The notes below the pieces were generated by a model. It saw only the letters and a list, made by a program, of their open reading frames with translations, ran no database searches and was not told the DNA's origin. A DNA stretch of 23,078 nucleotides. Origin: JBNKHG01 sp050290225. Lineage in GTDB: Bacteria > Pseudomonadota > Gammaproteobacteria > Pseudomonadales > Cellvibrionaceae. Positions 1-7,114 of the stretch are shown here, piece after piece (the stretch's first letter is position 1; every line of letters begins with the position of its first letter). The stretch covers positions 1 to 23,078 of the forward strand of contig JBNKHG010000012.1 of the NCBI GenBank assembly GCA_050290225.1, written 5' to 3'. Position numbers and translations under genes: made by a program.

Positions 1-137
1 TAACAAGATTCGTGTACTGCAACGCCGCGCCTATGGTTACCGTGATGAGGAGTATTTAAAACTCAAAATCATCGCCTCTTTCCTCCCGCCTCTACCCAAA
101 AGGATGCTTTATGACCCACACTAATCCGCGTAGACCC
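1..137 (+). mobile_element. Probable right end of an ISL3-like insertion sequence
   Basis: The transposase stop codon at 122-124 is followed by only 13 bases (to GTAGACCC, 130-137) before a run of eight A residues that belongs to the neighbouring operon's terminator. ISL3 elements normally end a few tens of bases after the transposase stop and make 8-bp target duplications. I infer that the element ends near 137 and that the A-rich stretch beginning at 138 is target DNA. The other inverted repeat lies outside the window, so the boundary is unproven. GACCCACA occurs twice (113-120 and 133-140), which may be part of the terminal structure. Confidence 0.4.
2..124 (+). CDS. ISL3-family transposase, C-terminal fragment (runs in from outside the window)
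   Basis: The frame is open from the first bases and ends at TAA 122-124, giving 40 residues. It contains NKIRVLQRRAYGYRDEEYLK, which resembles the conserved C-terminal tail of ISL3-type DDE transposases (the N-K-I/L-R/K-V plus R-R-A-Y-G-Y/F-R-D pattern). This part follows the catalytic domain, so no DDE residue is visible and it is unknown whether the upstream part is intact. It is read toward the TonB operon terminator. A miscellaneous transposase of another family is less likely because the RAYGYRDEEY signature is specific. Family assignment is from recognition of the motif, without a search. Confidence 0.75.
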   Translation, partial: NKIRVLQRRAYGYRDEEYLKLKIIASFLPPLPKRMLYDPH

Positions 138-170
138 ACAAAAAAAAGGGCCGACTTACGTCGACCCTTT
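138..170 (-). terminator. Intrinsic terminator of the TonB/ExbB operon
   Basis: Read on the minus strand, an 11-bp stem (170-160 with 155-145; one G-U wobble) closes a 4-base loop and runs straight into a T-tract (A run 140-147 on the plus strand). It lies 24 bp after the stop codon of the TPR gene. On the plus strand the wobble becomes a C-A mismatch, so it works best for the minus-strand operon. Confidence 0.85.
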
Positions 171-193
171 CCTTCGAAACAACAGCGTCGGGA

Positions 194-1591
194 TTAGCTC
201 GCCGCCAGCTGCTTCTCGCGCTTGATTTCACTCTCACAGTACTGAATCCACTGCAGAGCAAACTTCTTGCTGCGCTTGTCTTTCGCGGCCTGTTTAAACG
301 CTTTGATCGCCGTGCTGTATTTTTTCAGGTTGGCATTCGCCATACCCAAAACAATTTGCAATTGATCCATGCGTTTGACGCCTTTGCGCTTCAGAGCGAT
401 ATCTCCTGCCTCAAGCGCCTTCTCATACATGTCGTTATCGAGGTAGACACCCGCCAAACGCGCGTAGAGATCGCCTTTATCAGACTTCTTCGCCGCTTTT
501 TCCATCTCCGGAATTGACTTCTTCACCTCTTGCGCCAAACGCCAAGCAGTAGCCAACAATTCCAGGTTCTTGGATGTGGGCTCAATGGTCTTATCCTTGA
601 TGCCTTTATCCACTACTCTGGCGGCGCGGTAAGGATAATCCTCACCCATATACAGATAGGCCAGGTTCAGCAGCTCTTTTTCTTTTGTTACAGCGCCCAT
701 ATGGTACGCGGCATCGAGCATATGCAGCTGATCCTTCTCGCGACCGACAGCTCCGTACATGCCTGAAAGCTGCTTGTAGTAAGTGGCCTTCGGGTAGTGG
801 CGAAGCATCTTCTCAAGAATTTTGATAACGGTATTGTTATCGCCCTTATCGTAGTAGAGCGCACGCTGCAGGGAATACCAGTTTTCTTTTGGTACCTTGC
901 CTTTACTTTCGTAACGTTCCACCGCGATATTGACATTAGCCAACGCACTCTTCATATCGTTGATCTGGTAGTACGCCTGACCCAGCAACACATAGGCATC
1001 GGCACCAACAATCGGTGACAAGTCCATCCACTTTTTCAAAGTCGTGATCGCGTTGCGATAGTCTTCCTGCACGAAGTACAACTGAGCAATGGTATACAGG
1101 GTGCCCACTTCCAGACCTTCCGGAATATGGGGACTCTGGGCCACTACCAGCTTGTAGTACTTGATCGCCTCGGAATAGTTCTCGAGGGTGTAGTAGACAA
1201 AGCCGTAGTAGTTATACAGCTGTGCCATTTCGTACTGGTTCCACTTACCCTTGGTAGTACCCCTTGAGATGTCGTTCAACACCTTCAGGGCTTCGGGGAA
1301 GTTGGGCTTGGCATCCGGATTTTTTTCAGCATCCGGATTGGTCAGTTCCTGAACCTTGGCCAGTTCCTTGAAGACCTTTTCCCGCAGGGCGGGGGTCTTG
1401 CGAGTTTTATACTTTGGTTTTTGCTCATCCTCCTCTTGGGCATAGACGACTCCTGACTGGAAACCGTCTAACTCAAGAGACTGCATCAATACGCTGGACA
1501 CTGCTGGCGCCAACGCCAATGGCGCCGCCAGCAATGTGCGTTTGACGAGCTTCGAAGCCATGGCCGTAGAAAACATAGCCGTCACTTTCAT
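194..1591 (-). CDS. Periplasmic tetratricopeptide-repeat protein of the TonB/ExbB/ExbD operon
   Basis: The 465-residue product starts MKVTAMFSTAMASKLVKR, has a hydrophobic segment ending near VVYAQ (signal peptide, probably cleaved about residue 52) and then TPR-like helical pairs to the C-terminus, for example LYNYYGFVYYTLENYSEAIK and ANANLKKYSTAIKAFKQAA. An in-frame ATG at 1606 directly after the tonB stop would add five residues. I prefer ATG 1591 because GGGAGA lies seven bases before it. It is the last gene of the operon. In related marine gammaproteobacteria a TPR protein often accompanies TtpC-type TonB systems, probably as a periplasmic scaffold; that role is inferred. No catalytic motif is visible. 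Confidence 0.85.
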   Translation of the reverse strand: MKVTAMFSTAMASKLVKRTLLAAPLALAPAVSSVLMQSLELDGFQSGVVYAQEEDEQKPKYKTRKTPALREKVFKELAKVQELTNPDAEKNPDAKPNFPEALKVLNDISRGTTKGKWNQYEMAQLYNYYGFVYYTLENYSEAIKYYKLVVAQSPHIPEGLEVGTLYTIAQLYFVQEDYRNAITTLKKWMDLSPIVGADAYVLLGQAYYQINDMKSALANVNIAVERYESKGKVPKENWYSLQRALYYDKGDNNTVIKILEKMLRHYPKATYYKQLSGMYGAVGREKDQLHMLDAAYHMGAVTKEKELLNLAYLYMGEDYPYRAARVVDKGIKDKTIEPTSKNLELLATAWRLAQEVKKSIPEMEKAAKKSDKGDLYARLAGVYLDNDMYEKALEAGDIALKRKGVKRMDQLQIVLGMANANLKKYSTAIKAFKQAAKDKRSKKFALQWIQYCESEIKREKQLAAS

Positions 1592-1606
1592 GGTTTCTCC
1601 CGTCAT

Positions 1607-2215
1607 CTATTTGGCAATGGCAAAGGTGATTTTGTTGCGAACGCCCGGAACTTCTACCGGCTCACCATCAATCACGCGAGGCTTATACTTAAACTTCAGC
1701 GCGGCTTTCGTGGCAGCACGGTCAAAGACATTCTGGGGCTGGGCTTCAACGACTACCGGATCGCGTACGGAGCCGTTCTTGGTCACGGTAAACTCAACAA
1801 TTACGTAACCTTCGATTCCGCGAGACAAAGCACGGCGCGGATAAACCGGCTGTACTTTCACGATCGGCAGATATTCACCATCCGAGGCGAAACCACCTAT
1901 ACCGCCCACTTTCAGATTCGCCTGTACCTTTGGTGCGCTCATGTTGAGTGCATCCGGGGATATGTCGGGAGTATCAAACTCTGGCTCCGGCATATCCGGC
2001 GGGGGTACATCCGGCTCGTCTGGTTTTTTTGGCTTCTCGGTATCGAACTGCGTTTTAATCTCCCGTTGAGGCATAAAGATATCAGCAACTTTGTGCTCTT
2101 CAGCCTCTTCGGGTTCTTTCATGTTCGCCGAGATCAGCGAGTGCATCAAAAATAATAGGCCGAAGGTCGTCGCTATCGCTAATACCCCTGCCACACAAAC
2201 TCTTACAAAGTTCAT
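1607..2215 (-). CDS. tonB: Energy transducer TonB
   Basis: The 202-residue TonB-family protein carries proton-motive energy from the ExbB/ExbD motor to outer-membrane TonB-dependent receptors. It has an N-terminal membrane anchor (about 5-30, with a His at 25), a Pro/Asp/Glu-rich periplasmic linker (about 60-90) and a TonB C-terminal domain (about 118-200) with the conserved Tyr-Pro in QPVYPRRA (125-126) and GYVIVEFTV. The linker is short and acidic, unlike the long Lys-Pro/Glu-Pro linker of E. coli TonB, and resembles TonB2-type proteins. It follows exbD by six bases and ends where the TPR frame begins, which suggests tight co-translation. The transported substrate cannot be told from this locus because no receptor gene is present. 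Confidence 0.93.
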   Translation of the reverse strand: MNFVRVCVAGVLAIATTFGLLFLMHSLISANMKEPEEAEEHKVADIFMPQREIKTQFDTEKPKKPDEPDVPPPDMPEPEFDTPDISPDALNMSAPKVQANLKVGGIGGFASDGEYLPIVKVQPVYPRRALSRGIEGYVIVEFTVTKNGSVRDPVVVEAQPQNVFDRAATKAALKFKYKPRVIDGEPVEVPGVRNKITFAIAK

Positions 2216-2221
2216 AGCGCC

Positions 2222-2626
2222 CTACTTCTTTTCAGTAGCCACAGCCACGCCTTCGATACCGATTTCGCGGGCGGCTTCAGCCACCTCGGTCAGTGTCTCG
2301 ACGTTAGCTTCATCGTCAGCCTGAATCACCACTGTCCCCTTGGGATTCTCCGCGTGCAGACGCTCAATTTGAGCTTTGACTGAACGCTTGTCCACCGCTC
2401 GCTTATCAATCCAGATTTCGTTGTTATCGTTGATAGCGATGAGGATATTGGCTTTTCGCTTAGGTTCTGCGGTTGTAGCTTCCGGGCGATTAATTTCGAT
2501 GCCCGCTTCTTTAATAAACGAAGCAGTCACGATAAAGAAGATCAACATGATAAACACCACGTCGAGCATGGGGGTCAAATCAATGCCCCCAACTTCTTCT
2601 TCAGACTTATTTGATTTCCTGCCCAT
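2222..2626 (-). CDS. exbD: Biopolymer transport protein ExbD
   Basis: The 134-residue ExbD/TolR-family protein is the proton-conducting partner in the ExbB-ExbD motor. It has a short cytoplasmic N-terminus, one transmembrane helix (about 17-37) containing the essential aspartate (Asp22 in LTPMLDVVFIMLIFF) and a periplasmic domain with the VVIQADDEANVETL-type segment typical of ExbD. Length and layout match the family. It sits between the short exbB (42-bp gap) and tonB (6-bp gap). The ribosome site before ATG 2624-2626 is weak (GAGAG). Assignment as ExbD rather than TolR rests on the adjoining tonB and the absence of tolA, tolB and pal. Confidence 0.94.
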   Translation of the reverse strand: MGRKSNKSEEEVGGIDLTPMLDVVFIMLIFFIVTASFIKEAGIEINRPEATTAEPKRKANILIAINDNNEIWIDKRAVDKRSVKAQIERLHAENPKGTVVIQADDEANVETLTEVAEAAREIGIEGVAVATEKK

Positions 2627-2668
2627 GGTTAATCTCTCAAACCCGTAGTATCTATAGCGTCGTCGGCC

Positions 2669-3196
2669 TTAATGGTCCATTGTCAAATGGTCTTCCAACA
2701 ACTGCTTTTCGCGTTCCGCGGTACGGTTGACCAGGGTGCTGCCAAAAACGCCGGAAAGCGCCGCTACCATGCCCGCCATTGTCGGGATAGTCGCTTTGGA
2801 AACACCGGAGGCCATGGATTTGGCATCGCCACCACCGGTAACCGCGAGTACGTTAAACACTTCAATCATACCCCAAACCGTGCCGAGCAGGCCAAACAAC
2901 GGAGCCAGGGCCACCATTGTGGCAACCATGTCCAGGTTTTGGTCAACCTTCAACGACACGCGGGAGATCAGTGCATAACGCACCTGGTGGGCAGCCCAGG
3001 ATTTGCGCTCTTTACGCGCTTCCCAGGCATCAAGGGCTCTTTGCACATCGCGCTTCAAAGCTCCCTTGAAATACCACACCCGCTCGAAAATCAGTGTCCA
3101 CATGACAAAAGTCAGGATGGCGATCAAAAACAACACCTCACCACCCGACTCCATAAAGGCCTTAATGGCTGCGAGTGAGTCCATTAATGCCAGCAT
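2669..3196 (-). CDS. exbB: Short ExbB/TolQ-family proton channel protein
   Basis: The 175-residue inner-membrane MotA/TolQ/ExbB protein has three predicted helices (about 18-38, 91-115 and 128-155). The family signature is in ALAPLFGLLGTVWGMIEVF and in the A-T-I-P-T-M-A-G-M-V-A-A-L stretch. The frame is open 28 codons further upstream, but ATG 3194-3196 (MLALMDSL) is the start: it has GGAG eight bases before it and avoids overlap with the preceding gene, which ends at 3207. It is the second ExbB homologue in the operon and lacks the signal peptide and coiled-coil extension of its neighbour. In vibrio TonB2-type systems the short ExbB and ExbD form the motor, with TtpC as an additional component. 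Confidence 0.92.
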   Translation of the reverse strand: MLALMDSLAAIKAFMESGGEVLFLIAILTFVMWTLIFERVWYFKGALKRDVQRALDAWEARKERKSWAAHQVRYALISRVSLKVDQNLDMVATMVALAPLFGLLGTVWGMIEVFNVLAVTGGGDAKSMASGVSKATIPTMAGMVAALSGVFGSTLVNRTAEREKQLLEDHLTMDH

Positions 3197-3206
3197 GTCG
3201 ATTCTC

Positions 3207-4592
3207 CTATTTACCCTCGGTGTTTTCGGCGATGATGCCCGCAGTCTGCTCTTCCAGAATATGGAGAACACGCTTGGCACGACCGTTAACCAGGGTGTGC
3301 ATCAGTACAGTCGGGATGGCCACAACCAGACCCAGAACTGTGGTTACCAGAGCACCGGAGATACCGCCGGCCATGGCCTTGGGATCACCTGCACCAAAGA
3401 TGGTGATAGCTTGGAAGGTAATAATCATACCGGTTACGGTACCCAGCAGACCCAACAGCGGGGCAACCGCAGCGATAATCTTGAGCAGGTTCAAACCGCT
3501 CTCGATGGCGGGACGCTCTTTCAGCACGGCCTCTTCCAGCTTCAGCTCCAGATTTTCGCCATCCAGACCCGGGTTGTCTTCGGCAATTTTCAGCACGCGA
3601 CCCAGCGGGTTGTTGGTATTGGCAGTCTTGGACTTCAACTGAGAGGTAACCTTGCTGCTGATACCGGTCAGGACAACAAAGCGCCACAGAGCCAGCAACA
3701 TGGCGAAGACACCTACGCCGGTGATGATATAACCAACCAGACCACCCTGGTGCCAACGCTCCTCGATAGAGGGGCTGTTGATCAGTGCGGCCAGGAAAGA
3801 ACCGCCAGACGGACCAGTGGGGTCGATGCCCACGCGGACAAAGCCTTCGCTGGCGCTCTGCAGGTCGGCGGCAGCAGACAGGAACTCACCGCCAGGCTGG
3901 CGAGTCAGCTCTTCCATCTTCTCGCCCTTCACGCTGAAGGTCAGGTACTTGCCGTCAGAAACCAGGTTGAAGTTACCGATACGGACAACGTCCTGATCCA
4001 GCTTGTCACCGTTGGGCTTAATCACGGTACCGGTAAACTTGACCACTTTACCGCCTTCGATGGTTTCACGCTGCATTTCATACCACAGACGTTCGATTTC
4101 CTCGATAGTCGGCAGTTGGGTAGCGCTGTTCATCTTCTCGATCAATATGTCGAGGAAGTCGGCGCGGCCCTGCAGCTGTGCACTGACAATAGAAGTTGCC
4201 AGGTTGGCCCGCAGGTCACCAGCGGTGGATGTCAGGTGTCCGAACAGTTCTTTCAGCGAACCCAGGCGTTCCTGTAATTGAGTACGCTTGGCGCTAACCT
4301 GCAGCTCCTGCTTCGCGTAGGTTTCCTCGAGCTTAGCGGAGCGCTCTTCTTCATTTTTCTTGGTTTGCCTGGCTTTATTCAGCAGGGACTGCTGGTTGGC
4401 CTTTTGGCGGCGGAATTCCGCTTCGCGTTTCTTGTGATCAGCGGATTCGGAAATCTTGGCCTGTTTAACCATGTTGAGCAGCTGCTCCAGAGAAGTGGCC
4501 TTCTCTTCAGCCATGGCAAAGCCGGCGGTAAACAGACCCGCAGCGGCAACAGCCAGAATGCGTTTTGCTGCGAAGGTTTTAAAAACAGTCAT
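3207..4592 (-). CDS. ttpC: TtpC-like N-terminally extended MotA/TolQ/ExbB protein
   Basis: The 461-residue product is more than twice the size of a normal ExbB. It has a signal peptide (1-28, ending FAMA), a charged coiled-coil region rich in Lys, Glu and Gln (about 37-115), a periplasmic middle domain (about 115-275), a first membrane helix (about 285-308) and a C-terminal ExbB module (about 365-435) with VAPLLGLLGTVTGMIITFQ and AMAGGISGALVTTVLGL. This is the architecture of TtpC, the extra component of TonB2 systems in Vibrio, Shewanella and related bacteria. Its ATG lies one base after the stop of the DUF3450 gene, with GGAGG upstream, so translation is probably coupled. The ttpC symbol is by architecture and context. 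Confidence 0.88.
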   Translation of the reverse strand: MTVFKTFAAKRILAVAAAGLFTAGFAMAEEKATSLEQLLNMVKQAKISESADHKKREAEFRRQKANQQSLLNKARQTKKNEEERSAKLEETYAKQELQVSAKRTQLQERLGSLKELFGHLTSTAGDLRANLATSIVSAQLQGRADFLDILIEKMNSATQLPTIEEIERLWYEMQRETIEGGKVVKFTGTVIKPNGDKLDQDVVRIGNFNLVSDGKYLTFSVKGEKMEELTRQPGGEFLSAAADLQSASEGFVRVGIDPTGPSGGSFLAALINSPSIEERWHQGGLVGYIITGVGVFAMLLALWRFVVLTGISSKVTSQLKSKTANTNNPLGRVLKIAEDNPGLDGENLELKLEEAVLKERPAIESGLNLLKIIAAVAPLLGLLGTVTGMIITFQAITIFGAGDPKAMAGGISGALVTTVLGLVVAIPTVLMHTLVNGRAKRVLHILEEQTAGIIAENTEGK

Positions 4593-4593
4593 T

Positions 4594-5376
4594 TTAGATT
4601 GCCTCCGGTGCCAGAATCGGTAACTTCATGATTTCGATAGAGGCCTGCTTCTTGGCGATGCGAATGCCTTTCAAAATCGCGGCTCGGTACTCACCGGAAT
4701 CCAGTTCTACCCAAGCGCGCTGACGCTGGTCCCAGGCACCTGACAGCTTGGTGTCAGTGGTCTGGTACATCAGGGCGATACGGCCTACACGCAAAATGTT
4801 GACTTCGCGCTCCTGACCACCGATATCCAGGGTATCCTTGTAGGTGTCGATCTTACGACCGTATTCGGCCTCGATCTTGTATGCCTCCAGCACCTGACGG
4901 AATTTTTCCGCGGCGGAGATATCGGACCGCTCCTGGATGTTGTGCAACTGCTCCAGACGCTCTTCACGCTCCTGGGTATGGAAGGGAACGTCCAGGGCTA
5001 CGAACTGTTCCAGACCGTCCAGCATCCGCAGAATCAGGGGCTGGATCTGGCGCTCCATCACAGTCACGTTGTCAATGGATTCTTCCAACTCCTTGATGAC
5101 CACCAGTTGGTTGGCAATCTGCTTTTCCAACTGGGAGTTATAAACCCGCAAACCGTCGATTTGCTTGTTTACGGTTTTGAAATCCTGTAACAGACCCGCA
5201 GTCTCGTCGGCGATCTTGTCGATACGCACTTGAGACTTCTGACCGGCAGTGGTCTTGGACTGACCTACCTTCAGAATGGAATCTATCGTTTGATCCGCCT
5301 GAGCGACGCTACCAATTAGCGCGCCGGCAGAAAGCACGGTGGACAGGGCCACGGCTTTCAATCGCTGCTTCTTCAT
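4594..5376 (-). CDS. DUF3450-family periplasmic coiled-coil protein, first gene of the TonB operon
   Basis: The 260-residue product has a signal peptide (MKKQRLKAVALSTVLSAGAL onward, cleaved near AQA-DQ) followed by long heptad-rich helices and a C-terminal portion with GAWDQRQRAWVELDSGEYR, typical of DUF3450 proteins. These are almost always encoded in front of extended ExbB genes. No enzyme motif is present, and a structural role beside the TtpC periplasmic domain is inferred. The frame stays open nine codons further upstream, but ATG 5374-5376 is preferred because GGGGGAT lies immediately before it at good spacing. It begins the six-gene unit, so the operon promoter should lie in 5377-5700. 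Confidence 0.85.
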   Translation of the reverse strand: MKKQRLKAVALSTVLSAGALIGSVAQADQTIDSILKVGQSKTTAGQKSQVRIDKIADETAGLLQDFKTVNKQIDGLRVYNSQLEKQIANQLVVIKELEESIDNVTVMERQIQPLILRMLDGLEQFVALDVPFHTQEREERLEQLHNIQERSDISAAEKFRQVLEAYKIEAEYGRKIDTYKDTLDIGGQEREVNILRVGRIALMYQTTDTKLSGAWDQRQRAWVELDSGEYRAAILKGIRIAKKQASIEIMKLPILAPEAI

Positions 5377-5419
5377 ATATCCCCCAACTCGGGTGCATTG
5401 CAATCACTAAGTTTGCGAC

Positions 5420-5448
5420 AGTATAGCCGCCGCACGCATATTTGTTTC
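5420..5448 (-). promoter_or_regulatory. Candidate proximal promoter (P2) of the TonB operon
   Basis: On the minus strand TATACT (5425-5420) is preceded at 17 bp by GAAACA (5448-5443), a weak -35. Transcription would start about 40 bp before the DUF3450 start codon. The -10 is good but the -35 matches only the ACA half of the consensus. Confidence 0.3.
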
Positions 5449-5482
5449 TGCCTCAATGCTTGGCGACAACTAGAGGGGCAGC

Positions 5483-5512
5483 ATTGTAAAAGGAGCCTCC
5501 GCCAAGATTCAA
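5483..5512 (-). promoter_or_regulatory. Candidate main sigma-70 promoter (P1) of the TonB operon
   Basis: On the minus strand TTGAAT (5512-5507) and TACAAT (5488-5483) are separated by 18 bp. This is the best sigma-70 match in the 333-bp gap between folA and the DUF3450 gene. The predicted start near 5476 leaves a leader of about 100 bases. I see no Fur box nearby. The rest of the gap holds the repeats at 5548-5597 and the hairpin at 5696-5716. Confidence 0.5.
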
Positions 5513-5547
5513 TGTTTAATAAAAAAGCAATCCCTTCTGTGTAGAAA

Positions 5548-5597
5548 GGTAGCAACTTGGTAACAGATTGACATTTCCTGGGTAGCGTGCAGTAACA
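5548..5597. repeat. Imperfect direct repeat upstream of the TonB operon promoter (possible operator)
   Basis: GGTAGCAACTTGGTAACA (5548-5565) and GGTAGCGTGCAGTAACA (5581-5597) share GGTAGC and GTAACA. Their starts are 33 bp apart, close to three helical turns. They lie about 70-120 bp upstream of the predicted P1 start, a usual place for activator sites. The half-site GGTAACA recurs in the palindrome at 5696-5716. No regulator is identified. Confidence 0.4.
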
Positions 5598-5695
5598 AAC
5601 CCACAAAACGTGTCGTCAGCTGTAGGTTTCTACTTCCTTATACTCAAGGTGATTTGGATCCCGGGTGGAATCTCAAAATTCAAAAACATTTACTT

Positions 5696-5716
5696 CCGGT
5701 AACAAGCTGTTACCGG
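5696..5716. other. Perfect 9-bp inverted repeat overlapping the folA stop codon
   Basis: CCGGTAACA (5696-5704) and TGTTACCGG (5708-5716) are perfectly complementary around a 3-base centre, and the folA TAA (5712-5710) lies inside the right arm. It could act as an RNA hairpin at the end of folA, but the nearest T-run on the minus strand is about 13 bases beyond the stem, so a standard intrinsic terminator is doubtful. Alternatively it is a dyad operator with GGTAACA half-sites. Confidence 0.5.
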
Positions 5717-6216
5717 ATGCGCTCCAAAACCAGGAACGAGTAATCGTATGGATTTGGACCTTCGGCGACGAAGTCCTCTCGCGCCAACTGTCTCCATTCA
5801 GTATCCCTCACCTCAGGGAAAAATGCATCCCCTTCCACCTCAGCGTGAACACGCGTAAGGTAAATTCTATCCGCGAACTCAAAGGCGGCGCGGTAAATTT
5901 CCGCTCCACCTATCACCATCAACTCTTCCGTAGCGTCGATGGTAGCCACACTTTCGGCCAGTGCCAACGCCTGCTCGAGACTATTGACGACTTTAACCCC
6001 ATCAAAGTTCCAATCGTTCTGGCGGGTAATGACAATATTGGTGCGACCCGGCAATGGTTTGCCAATGGACTCAAAAGTCTTGCGGCCCATTACCACCGGT
6101 TTGCCCATGGTCGCCTGCTTGAAATACTTGAGGTCATTGGGCAGGTACCAGGGCAACTGGTTATTGCGGCCGATCACACCATTGCTGGCCGCCGCCACTA
6201 TCAGCGCAATTCGCAT
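5710..6216 (-). CDS. folA: Dihydrofolate reductase
   Basis: The 168-residue cytoplasmic enzyme reduces dihydrofolate to tetrahydrofolate with NADPH and regenerates the cofactor consumed by thymidylate synthase, the upstream gene. Family motifs are present: ALIVAAASNGVIGRNNQLPW (start, Met20-loop region), LPNDLKYFK with the active-site acidic residue (Asp28), VVMGRKTFESIGKPLPGR (NADPH binding) and VIGGAEIY. Length is normal (E. coli 159). AAGGAAG lies about 10 bases before ATG 6216. The gap from thyA is 50 bp, so thyA and folA are probably co-transcribed. The last codon lies within the inverted repeat at 5696-5716. Confidence 0.97.
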   Translation of the reverse strand: MRIALIVAAASNGVIGRNNQLPWYLPNDLKYFKQATMGKPVVMGRKTFESIGKPLPGRTNIVITRQNDWNFDGVKVVNSLEQALALAESVATIDATEELMVIGGAEIYRAAFEFADRIYLTRVHAEVEGDAFFPEVRDTEWRQLAREDFVAEGPNPYDYSFLVLERIR

Positions 6217-6266
6217 GACTCTGACTTCCTTCTTTATATTTACCTACCGTCAAGGCCCAATCCGGA

Positions 6267-7100
6267 CTAAATGGCCACCGGTGCGGAAATATGGGGATCG
6301 GGATCATAACCCACCAGCTCAAAGTCTTCGTATTTAAACCCGAAAATATCCGTCACCGACGGGTTGAGCTTCATCTGCGGCAGCGGCTTGGGTGTGCGCG
6401 CCAGCTGGGTTTCAACCTGCTCCGAGTGATTGGTATAGAGATGGGCATCACCGAAGGTGTGGACAAAATCCCCCGGTTGCAGGCCACAGACCTGGGCTAC
6501 CATCAGCGTCAACAGGGCATAGGATGCAATATTGAACGGCACCCCCAGGAAGATATCGGCACTGCGCTGGTAAAGCTGGCAGGAGAGACGACCATCGGCC
6601 ACATAGAACTGGAACAGGGTGTGGCAGGGCGCCAGGGCCATACGACCAGCCTCTACATTGGCCTGGGGAGAAACCCGCTCATCGGGTAGCTGCGCCGGGT
6701 TCCAGGCGGACACTATCAGGCGCCGGGAATCGGGATTGGTTCTGATCATCTCGATCAATTGACTGATCTGGTCTATGACCTCGCCATTGGAGGCCGGCCA
6801 GGAGCGCCATTGATAGCCATAAACAGGGCCCAGGTCTCCCGCCTCAGTCGCCCATTCGTCCCAAATACTGACGCCGTGCTCTTTCAGGTAGGCGGTATTG
6901 GTGTCGCCGCTCAAAAACCACAACAACTCGTGAATAATGGATTTCAGGTGGCACTTCTTGGTGGTCACCAGGGGAAAGCCCTGGGACAGGTCGAAGCGCA
7001 TCTGGTAGCCAAACACACTCACGGTGCCAGTACCTGTGCGATCTTCTTTGCTCACCCCACAATCGCGCACATGGCGCATCAAGTCCAAATATTGTTGCAT
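6267..7100 (-). CDS. thyA: Thymidylate synthase
   Basis: The 277-residue enzyme converts dUMP to dTMP using methylene-tetrahydrofolate and releases dihydrofolate for FolA. Visible motifs are the phosphate-binding Arg in KEDRTGTGTVSVFG, LGPVYGYQWR, the catalytic Cys159 in MALAPCHTLFQFYV, QRSADIFLGVPFNIASYA and the C-terminal HISAPVAI. It is about 13 residues longer than E. coli ThyA because of an insertion before the catalytic loop (DERVSPQANVEAGR); this variant occurs in other proteobacteria and should not disturb activity. It starts 14 bp after the end of lgt, which suggests a lgt-thyA-folA unit. Confidence 0.97.
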   Translation of the reverse strand: MQQYLDLMRHVRDCGVSKEDRTGTGTVSVFGYQMRFDLSQGFPLVTTKKCHLKSIIHELLWFLSGDTNTAYLKEHGVSIWDEWATEAGDLGPVYGYQWRSWPASNGEVIDQISQLIEMIRTNPDSRRLIVSAWNPAQLPDERVSPQANVEAGRMALAPCHTLFQFYVADGRLSCQLYQRSADIFLGVPFNIASYALLTLMVAQVCGLQPGDFVHTFGDAHLYTNHSEQVETQLARTPKPLPQMKLNPSVTDIFGFKYEDFELVGYDPDPHISAPVAI

Positions 7101-7114
7101 TGTAATTCTCGGTC

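Noticed and set aside
3003..4277. 424-codon open frame on the plus strand opposite the TtpC-like gene
   Set aside because: The minus strand encodes an unmistakable ExbB module here. The antisense frame has no domain, no ribosome site and low-complexity composition caused by codon bias.
5377..5690. Fur box controlling the TonB operon
   Set aside because: No 19-bp GATAATGATAATCATTATC-like sequence was seen on either strand.
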